The translations under genes were made by a program, and so were the position numbers. A stretch of DNA of 15,990 bases from CAZLQR01 sp964366455 (lineage in GTDB: Bacteria > Patescibacteriota > Microgenomatia > UBA1406 > GWC2-37-13): contig CAYISZ010000018.1 in assembly GCA_964366455.1 (NCBI GenBank), forward strand, positions 1 through 15,990, in the 5' to 3' direction. This document shows, piece after piece, positions 1 through 5,722 of this stretch. The first letter of the stretch is position 1. Each line of letters opens with the position of its first letter. The notes beneath the pieces were generated by a model, which ran no database searches, was not told where the DNA came from, and worked only from the letters and a program-made list of their open reading frames with translations.

Positions 1-1
1 C

Positions 2-1402
2 ATGCCAGTACTTAAAAGGACGATGTTTCGTGAGTACGATATTCGTGGTCGAGAGAGCGATGATGAATTGAATGATAATTCCATATACTATATTGGCAGA
101 GGATTCGGTAAGTTCCTTATTAATAGAAACATAGAAGAGGTAGTTGTGGGTCATGACGCTAGAGGTACCTCTGAAAGTTTTCATGCAAATGTCATTAAGG
201 GCTTAGTTGAGTCAGGGCTAAACGTCATTGATATAGGGACAGTAACGACTCCAATAGGTTATTGGGCGCAGCACCATTTAAATGTGAAAGGTTTAGTTGT
301 CGTAACTGCTAGTCATAATCCAGTTGGATGGAATGGTGTGAAGCTTGGATCTGATTTATCCTATACATTACTCACGGCAGATCTTCAAGAATTATACGAT
401 ACGATTGTTAAGGAAGATTTTGTGACTCCTAAAATTTCTGGGACCGTACGAAAGGAAAACGTTGTAGATCAATATATCAAAGACTTGCTTTCTCGAGCAA
501 ATATTACTAAAAAATTCAAAATTCTTGTAAATACAGGAAATGGTACAGCTGGACCAATCTATGTAAAAGCTCTAAAAAAAGCAGGACAGGATGTTGTCGA
601 ACATTTCACTAACGTTGACCCCGCCTATCCTAATTATACGCCAAACCCAGACGGAACTCAGATGATGGAAGATACAGGAAAACAAACGGTGGTAAATAAA
701 TGCGACTTTGGTTTTGCGTTTGATGGCGATGGAGATAGGCTGGGGATGGTCGATGAAAAAGGAGATACTGTCTGGCCCGATAGGTACATCATACTTCTTT
801 CCCGACTAGTATTACTAAAAAATCCTGGAGCAAAAATTGTTTTTGACGTTAAGGTATCAGAAGCTTTGCCAGAGGACATTACGAAGCATGGCGGAAAGCC
901 TATTATGTGGAAAAGTGGTCATTCATATATTAAAGCAAAATTAGTGGAAGAGGGTGCCGCTATGGCTGGTGAAATGAGCGGGCACATTTTTTTTGTTGAT
1001 GATTATTATGGATTTGATGACGGATTATTTGCGTCTTTTAAAATGCTTGAGTACTTGTCGAAACAGAATAAGCCTCTGTCGCAAATAGTAGAGGGCACTC
1101 CGTATTACACGTCAACTCCAACAATTCAGGTTAAAACTACTGATGAAGATAAATATAGGGTAGTGGAGGCCATCACAAAAGAGTTTAAAGATGAGGGCTA
1201 TAAAGTTGTCGACATTAATGGGGCAAGAGTATATATTGATGGCGGATGGGGGTTGGTTAGGGCATCTTCCAACACCCCAACCCTGGTTCTTAGATTCGAA
1301 GCTAAGACAAATGAACAGCTCGAGAAAATAAAGACGATTTTTAAACAAAAGTTAGGCAAATTCCCAGAGGTAAGTCAAGAATGGGACACGTCGGGTCATT
1401 GA
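2..1402 (+). CDS. Phosphomannomutase/phosphoglucomutase
   Basis: This is an alpha-D-phosphohexomutase, a cytosolic enzyme that interconverts hexose 1- and 6-phosphates and so feeds nucleotide-sugar and envelope glycan synthesis. Its 466 residues match the usual family length. The phosphoserine loop TASHNP lies at residues 102-107, with S104 the expected phosphorylated serine. The Mg-binding loop DGDGDR is at 241-246. The sugar-recognition motif GEMSGH is at 323-328 and the C-terminal phosphate-binding loop RASSNTP at 420-426. All four active-site elements are therefore present. The ATG lies one base from the window edge, so the true start could be further upstream; a second Met at residue 8 directly precedes the conserved FREYDIRG. 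The 3' end overlaps the convergent gene by 7 nt. The family is certain; mannose versus glucose preference cannot be read from the sequence. Confidence 0.93.
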   Translation: MPVLKRTMFREYDIRGRESDDELNDNSIYYIGRGFGKFLINRNIEEVVVGHDARGTSESFHANVIKGLVESGLNVIDIGTVTTPIGYWAQHHLNVKGLVVVTASHNPVGWNGVKLGSDLSYTLLTADLQELYDTIVKEDFVTPKISGTVRKENVVDQYIKDLLSRANITKKFKILVNTGNGTAGPIYVKALKKAGQDVVEHFTNVDPAYPNYTPNPDGTQMMEDTGKQTVVNKCDFGFAFDGDGDRLGMVDEKGDTVWPDRYIILLSRLVLLKNPGAKIVFDVKVSEALPEDITKHGGKPIMWKSGHSYIKAKLVEEGAAMAGEMSGHIFFVDDYYGFDDGLFASFKMLEYLSKQNKPLSQIVEGTPYYTSTPTIQVKTTDEDKYRVVEAITKEFKDEGYKVVDINGARVYIDGGWGLVRASSNTPTLVLRFEAKTNEQLEKIKTIFKQKLGKFPEVSQEWDTSGH

Positions 1403-2613
1403 CCAACTTCATCGGAGGTGTCTGAGAATAGACTTTCAATTTTATTTGCTAAAACCCTCCCTCGAGCTCGTCTTTTGGTGAAAGACTCACCCACTTTATA
1501 CACCCGAGGTGTAAGTGTTCCTAAGATATCATGCGCTCCAGCTTCACTAAGAATATGAATCCCAAATACCATATAACTCTTTCCTTTTCTATGAGTCAAA
1601 GCTATCGAATAGGAAGGTGGAGCTAATACTTTCAGACCGTTATCGATTGGGTCTACATTTTCATCTCTTGTCGCCACATACTCCTTCCAACTTTTTAGAG
1701 TATGAGCGAGGTCTGGTTTATGGACAGTTCTAGCCAGTCTTGTTAAAAACTTTACAATATCTCCTAGATCTTCATTAAGTCCAATTTCTACGTTTAGTAA
1801 CTGTAGGCGGCTGATAATTTCTTCTGGGCTTCTCAAATCATATTGAACGACACCGTGAGCGATTTTAACTTCGTCATAATTGTTTGTAAAAGCTGTGAAA
1901 ATTTTCCTATGTAAATCAGAGTAAAAGCCATCTATGTGTTTAAGAATGGTTATAAGTTCTGTTCCAGAAATGTTAGGCCTTAGCTCAACAATAGAACCCG
2001 CTATAGGAAATCCGTTGAAAGGTCCTTCAATGGGTTCTACTAATCTTTCAATTCCTGTACCTTTATAGTTTTTTATTACGAACTTAGCTACCGAAGAAAT
2101 ATGCTGTGCAGCTGGCTCTCGCAGTTTTTTAGGTAAATGTCTCATGCTTTCAACTTCCTGATAATCAAGCTCTCCTCGCTCAATCATATGAATGTGTAGG
2201 TTTGCCCAACTTTGAGGTGTAGGGCGGGTAAAATCGGTTCCTACGTTATATCCAGCTAGACCTTCCGGTCCTGCACCCTTTATAAATTTGAGCAACATAT
2301 CCCCAATCGGATTAAGCTGTGCTCTACTTAATGTTTGGATTGAGCTAAACTCGCCTTCGATGTTGGGAGAAACCATGACATGGGTGTCATTTGAGTCTTC
2401 TGGCATATAATTTCCATCAGGGAAAACCACATACCAATCATTTGCTAATTCTTTAAATATCGCCCTGTTTCTTTCAAATATTTTCCATAGTACATCGGGA
2501 GCTTCATTTGGTTTTCTTCCATCCACACTTTCTCGAAGAGGCAAGCAGTAAGAAACCCTCTCACTATATTTAAGTGCTTGATGGGATTTTAAATTTCGCA
2601 TCTCAACAGTCAT
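1396..2613 (-). CDS. Unrecognised protein with a HIT-like (degenerate histidine triad) segment
   Basis: The 405-residue product is not recognised as a whole. Residues about 60-146 resemble a HIT-superfamily half: a strand with THVMVSP at 77-83, a helix near 93-112, then YNVGTDF at 122-128 and NLHIHMI at 138-144. HIT hydrolases and nucleotidyltransferases such as GalT use a H-x-H-x-H/Q motif in which the middle His is the nucleophile. Here the first His would be N138, while H140 and H142 remain. No signal peptide or membrane segment is visible, and the C-terminal half (about 200-405) has no motif I know. A TTTAAT box 6 nt before the ATG is a weak leaderless-type promoter, and there is no clear Shine-Dalgarno. 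The gene converges on the phosphomannomutase with a 7-nt overlap. A sugar-nucleotide role is possible but is only inference. Confidence 0.8.
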   Translation of the reverse strand: MTVEMRNLKSHQALKYSERVSYCLPLRESVDGRKPNEAPDVLWKIFERNRAIFKELANDWYVVFPDGNYMPEDSNDTHVMVSPNIEGEFSSIQTLSRAQLNPIGDMLLKFIKGAGPEGLAGYNVGTDFTRPTPQSWANLHIHMIERGELDYQEVESMRHLPKKLREPAAQHISSVAKFVIKNYKGTGIERLVEPIEGPFNGFPIAGSIVELRPNISGTELITILKHIDGFYSDLHRKIFTAFTNNYDEVKIAHGVVQYDLRSPEEIISRLQLLNVEIGLNEDLGDIVKFLTRLARTVHKPDLAHTLKSWKEYVATRDENVDPIDNGLKVLAPPSYSIALTHRKGKSYMVFGIHILSEAGAHDILGTLTPRVYKVGESFTKRRARGRVLANKIESLFSDTSDEVGQ

Positions 2614-2669
2614 TTTATTATTAAAAGCAATTTACTTCCATATTAAATTGTAATGTCTGGTATTAGTGC

Positions 2670-3377
2670 TTATAAACCATTGGTCGGCTGACACGGCACA
2701 ATCAGAGGCACAGCAAATAAGCCTTGACCCCCAATATACTTGTTTGAATGTAGGACAATTAACCCACTGTCTGCACCAAAGCCCCCGACGTCTGCAACCG
2801 TTGTTTCGGTAATGGGGGTTGTGGTACGAGCAAAACTGTAATCAAAATCTTGCCCAAATAGATAGATGCCTGTTCTTGCCAGGTACGTGAAGGATAGTTC
2901 GACATAGTCAGAAGCGCCTCCCATAATTGCCCGAAGGGTTTTTGTTTTGAGTTTTTGCTGTAGTTCGGTTGAGTATGCGCTAACCATTTCTATTTGGTCG
3001 GCTAATGGAAGGTTATTGGAATTTAAGAGATGAGGCTGAACTGGATTAACGGCAATTTCAGATGCAAGAGATGGTAGTGCCTCAAAATCTGGATAGTCCT
3101 TATGCCATCTTGTCCAAAATGGCTTACCTATCTCAATCTCTGTTTTTATTGAAGTCCGAGTGAGTGGTAGTATAATAAGACCAGAATCCTCTAGTTTCCT
3201 ACGATCCTCAGGTGTAAATTGCGCGATATCTAAGAAGGGTTCATCTTCATGCTTGAAATCTGGCTTCTTGTGAAATAAAGACGCGTTTTTGAGCTGTCTA
3301 TAAAGTACGCCATCCAAATCGGATATATTAGAGCGTAAAACTGGATGCATTCCACCATTCGCAACTTCGCCTCTCAT
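2670..3377 (-). CDS. Hypothetical protein, 235 aa
   Basis: I do not recognise this protein. The reading frame could start 10 codons earlier at 3407, but I prefer the ATG at 3377. A promoter-like TTGTCA, 17-nt spacer and TATACT lies within the longer version, and its -10 ends 8 nt before this ATG, matching neighbouring starts. The predicted protein is soluble, with no signal peptide or transmembrane helix. It has an acidic N-terminal half, a helical stretch near residues 125-150, and a Gly-rich hydrophobic C-terminal region containing GGFGADSGLIVLHSNKYIGG. It lies 79 nt downstream of recG and 56 nt upstream of the HIT-like gene, all on the same strand. Its own promoter argues that it is at least partly independent of recG. 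Confidence 0.7.
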   Translation of the reverse strand: MRGEVANGGMHPVLRSNISDLDGVLYRQLKNASLFHKKPDFKHEDEPFLDIAQFTPEDRRKLEDSGLIILPLTRTSIKTEIEIGKPFWTRWHKDYPDFEALPSLASEIAVNPVQPHLLNSNNLPLADQIEMVSAYSTELQQKLKTKTLRAIMGGASDYVELSFTYLARTGIYLFGQDFDYSFARTTTPITETTVADVGGFGADSGLIVLHSNKYIGGQGLFAVPLIVPCQPTNGL

Positions 3378-3385
3378 TTGGACGA

Positions 3386-3414
3386 AGTATATCATACTAT
3401 AAGTCATTTGACAA
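3386..3414 (-). promoter_or_regulatory. Promoter of the 235-aa hypothetical gene
   Basis: On the minus strand, TTGTCA (complement of 3409-3414, 5 of 6 matches to the sigma-70 -35) is followed by a 17-nt spacer and TATACT (complement of 3386-3391). A TG sits one base before the -10, giving an extended -10. The start codon at 3377 is 8 nt further on, so the transcript would have almost no leader. Confidence 0.65.
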
Positions 3415-3456
3415 CCGCCTGTTTCACCTCTGATTTAACTTGGAGCTTGTATGTTT

Positions 3457-5526
3457 TCAGTCTCTTGCTATCGAGTCGACTGTTAGGGCTTCAATTCTTT
3501 TTTTAAGATTTGGGAAATCTTGTAGATCGAACTGATTTGTGAAACTTTTAACCGCCTCTCTTGATTTTTGGATAAGCGAATAGTCGGTAAGAGTTGCAAT
3601 TTTAAGATCACTGTAACCATGTTGTTTTGTTCCGTACATCTCTCCTGCTCCCCGATGTTGAAGATCAAACTCAGATATATCAATTCCTTTGTTGTGACTT
3701 GCAAAATAGGAAAGTCGCGGGGACTGAAACGGCATTAAGTCAGAAGTAAAAAGTAGACAGTATGATTGCTTAGAGCCTCTGCCGACACGCCCTCGAAGTT
3801 GATGCAGTTGGGCAAGTCCGAACCTCTCGGAGCCCTCTATTAAAATAACTGTCGCATTTGGAATATCTATTCCGACCTCAACTACAGAGGTGGAGACAAG
3901 AATATCTATCTCTTTATTTTTAAAGGCGGTCATTATCATTTCCTTTTCGACAGACTTCATCTTCCCGTGAAGAAGTGCAAGCTTTCTCTTTGGGAATATT
4001 TTTTCTGATAGCGTTGTAAATTCTTTTTGTGCGGCTCTTGTTGATGCGAGTGACTCTACTGGCGACTCGTCAATTAGAGGACAAATTACAAAAACTTGAT
4101 CACCGTTAGCAATTTGTTTTTCAATCCAATCGTACGCTGCTTGTCGCTTGGCCGACGGTACAACCCACGACTTCACTGGGAGTCTGTTCAATGGCATCTC
4201 ATCGATTATCGACATATCAAGTTCACCAAAAATGGTAAGAGCAACGGTTCGCGGAATTGGTGTTGCTGTCATCGTTAATAAATGAGGATTTATTCCAACC
4301 TGCTTTAATTGTGATCGCTGCTTGACTCCAAATCGATGTTGCTCGTCGATGACTACTAGACCTATTTTCTTTGTATCCGCCATTCTGTGCAGAAGAGCTT
4401 GAGTACCGATAATTACTTGAGAATTTGAAATTTGAAGTTTGAAATTTGAAATTTTCGATGAGCCAGTAACAAGCAAAACTTTTACCTTTGTGTTTTTAAA
4501 TAATTCAGAAAGAGTTGCGAAATGTTGTTGGGCGAGAATTTCTGTTGGCGCCATTATCAAAGTTTTGAAACTATTTAAAAATGAAACGTACGCAGCAATT
4601 GCGGCTACAACTGTCTTGCCTGACCCGACATCACCTTGAAGAAAGCGATTCATTGGTTTTGATTTCTTGAGATCAGACAAAATTTCGTCTACTGCTTTCT
4701 TTTGACCATTAGTTAGGGCATAGGGAAGGGCTTTGATGAATTCATTAATCTGATCTTTAAATAGCTCAACCTTCAGACTGTTTCCCACCCTCTCTTGATC
4801 CCAGTGTTTGCGCGTATAAAATGCTGCCAACTGTATGATGAAAAGTTCATCGAATGCTAATCGCTGTTTAGCGTCCTTGACTTCCTTAGCAGAGGTTGGT
4901 CTGTGAATTTGAATTAATGCTGAGTGTTCTGAGATCAAACCATTAGCACTGAGTATGCTAGAGGGTAAAAACTCAGAGTCCGGAAAATTAGTGTCTTTGG
5001 AAAGGTTGATCAAATGAAGAACTTTCTCACGAATAGTTTTGCTGGAGAGTCCTCGGGTTTCCTGGTAAACGGGAACGATGGCACCTACATGCGAAAGCTT
5101 CTTGGATTCATCCCCCAAACTCTCAAACTCCTGTGGTGAAATAATTTTTTTTCCTCGATAAAGTTTAACCTCACCCCATAGCGCAACTTTCTGATCAGGC
5201 TTTATTGCATTAGACAGGTATCGTTGGTTAAACCATACGGCCTGAATGGTTCCAGTATCATCCGTAATGTTTGCCGTTTGGATTGTTAATTTACTCCGAG
5301 CAAATTGATTCTTTACCTCATCTATCGTCCCAATGATGCTGACTTTATCCCCTACCTGTAATGTGAAAATAGGAGCTATGACCGATCGATCATCATAACG
5401 TCTTGGAAAGTAGTTGAGCAGGTCGCCGAAGGTTTTTACACCCACCGATTTGAAGCGACTAATGGTGGTTGAACGCGTTGCGGGAAGTGACTCAATTTTT
5501 TCTTCTAAAACCTTAACCTCTTGCAT
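3457..5526 (-). CDS. recG: ATP-dependent DNA helicase RecG
   Basis: RecG is a superfamily 2 translocase that reverses stalled replication forks and migrates branched DNA. The order of domains is clear. An N-terminal helix-hairpin-like segment (GVKTFGDLLNYFPRRYDDR) covers residues 29-47, and an OB-type wedge domain about 55-140. Helicase lobe 1 has Walker A GDVGSGKT (298-305) and Walker B DEQH (394-397), then TATPIPR (420-426). Lobe 2 contains QLRGRVGRG (576-584). The C-terminal RecG signature region around 620-650 reads DLQHRGAGEMYGTKQHG, a variant of the usual D-x-x-x-RGPGE-x-x-GT form. At 689 residues it is of normal length. Residues 359-370 derive from a 7-bp-period DNA repeat and replace the helix that usually precedes the IVVGTHA strand. 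A 38-codon gene lies 30 nt upstream and probably shares its promoter. Confidence 0.97.
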   Translation of the reverse strand: MQEVKVLEEKIESLPATRSTTISRFKSVGVKTFGDLLNYFPRRYDDRSVIAPIFTLQVGDKVSIIGTIDEVKNQFARSKLTIQTANITDDTGTIQAVWFNQRYLSNAIKPDQKVALWGEVKLYRGKKIISPQEFESLGDESKKLSHVGAIVPVYQETRGLSSKTIREKVLHLINLSKDTNFPDSEFLPSSILSANGLISEHSALIQIHRPTSAKEVKDAKQRLAFDELFIIQLAAFYTRKHWDQERVGNSLKVELFKDQINEFIKALPYALTNGQKKAVDEILSDLKKSKPMNRFLQGDVGSGKTVVAAIAAYVSFLNSFKTLIMAPTEILAQQHFATLSELFKNTKVKVLLVTGSSKISNFKLQISNSQVIIGTQALLHRMADTKKIGLVVIDEQHRFGVKQRSQLKQVGINPHLLTMTATPIPRTVALTIFGELDMSIIDEMPLNRLPVKSWVVPSAKRQAAYDWIEKQIANGDQVFVICPLIDESPVESLASTRAAQKEFTTLSEKIFPKRKLALLHGKMKSVEKEMIMTAFKNKEIDILVSTSVVEVGIDIPNATVILIEGSERFGLAQLHQLRGRVGRGSKQSYCLLFTSDLMPFQSPRLSYFASHNKGIDISEFDLQHRGAGEMYGTKQHGYSDLKIATLTDYSLIQKSREAVKSFTNQFDLQDFPNLKKRIEALTVDSIARD
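4424..4454 (-). repeat. Heptanucleotide tandem repeat inside recG
   Basis: On the plus strand, four consecutive 7-bp units (TTTGAAA, TTTGAAG, TTTGAAA, TTTGAAA) span 4424-4451, followed by TTT and preceded by a partial unit. On the coding strand they are read in frame as ISNFKLQISNSQ (RecG residues 359-370). The segment lies between helicase motifs, at a place where RecG proteins normally have a longer, conserved helix-strand. Confidence 0.85.
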
Positions 5527-5556
5527 AATGTGGCTATCTAAAAGCTTCAGACCTAA

Positions 5557-5673
5557 CTATTGCAGAGACAGTAAAATTGGCGCAAGTGATGAGATAATGA
5601 GAATGACCGTTGAGATAATTATGATCAACTTAAAAAATCCGTCTCGTCGCGATGTTCGATTAGCTGATTCCAT
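5557..5673 (-). CDS. Small single-span membrane protein, 38 aa
   Basis: This short frame of 38 codons plus TAG fills the gap between recG and the divergent penicillin-binding protein gene. Its ATG sits 7 nt downstream of a consensus extended -10 (TGG-TATAAT), the same arrangement seen at other starts in the window. The predicted peptide has a basic, polar N-terminus (R6, R9, R10, K15) and then one strongly hydrophobic stretch, about residues 16-36, rich in Ile and Leu. This fits a single transmembrane helix with the N-terminus inside. The stop is 30 nt before the recG start, so the two are probably co-transcribed. I do not recognise a family. Without the promoter the frame could be chance, but promoter, ATG spacing and hydrophobicity together make it a credible gene. 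Confidence 0.6.
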   Translation of the reverse strand: MESANRTSRRDGFFKLIIIISTVILIISSLAPILLSLQ

Positions 5674-5680
5674 AAACAAC

Positions 5681-5689
5681 ATTATACCA
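5681..5689 (-). promoter_or_regulatory. Extended -10 promoter for the 38-aa gene and recG
   Basis: The minus strand reads TGG then TATAAT (complement of 5681-5689), a perfect extended -10. No recognisable -35 lies 16-18 nt upstream, as expected for TGn-dependent promoters. The ATG of the small membrane protein gene follows after 7 nt. This is the only good promoter I see ahead of recG. Confidence 0.65.
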
Positions 5690-5706
5690 ACTGAAGATAG
5701 CGAAAA

Positions 5707-5715
5707 TGCTATAAT
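5707..5715 (+). promoter_or_regulatory. Extended -10 promoter of the class A PBP gene
   Basis: TGC-TATAAT is a perfect extended -10, with no clear -35. It ends 7 nt before the ATG at 5723, so the predicted transcription start is at or next to the start codon. It lies back to back with the recG-side promoter, the two -10 boxes being 23 bp apart. Confidence 0.7.
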
Positions 5716-5722
5716 TAGTTAT

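Noticed and set aside
3169..3176. TATAAT on the plus strand inside the 235-aa gene
   Set aside because: No start codon follows at suitable spacing, and it is antisense within a coding region; expected by chance in AT-rich DNA.
3378..3407. 10-codon N-terminal extension of the 235-aa hypothetical
   Set aside because: The extension contains the -10 box of a near-consensus promoter; the later ATG fits the spacing seen elsewhere.
5414..5722. 103-codon upstream extension of the PBP reading frame
   Set aside because: It runs antisense through the start of recG and through the 38-codon gene. The promoter at 5707-5715 lies inside it and points to the ATG at 5723.
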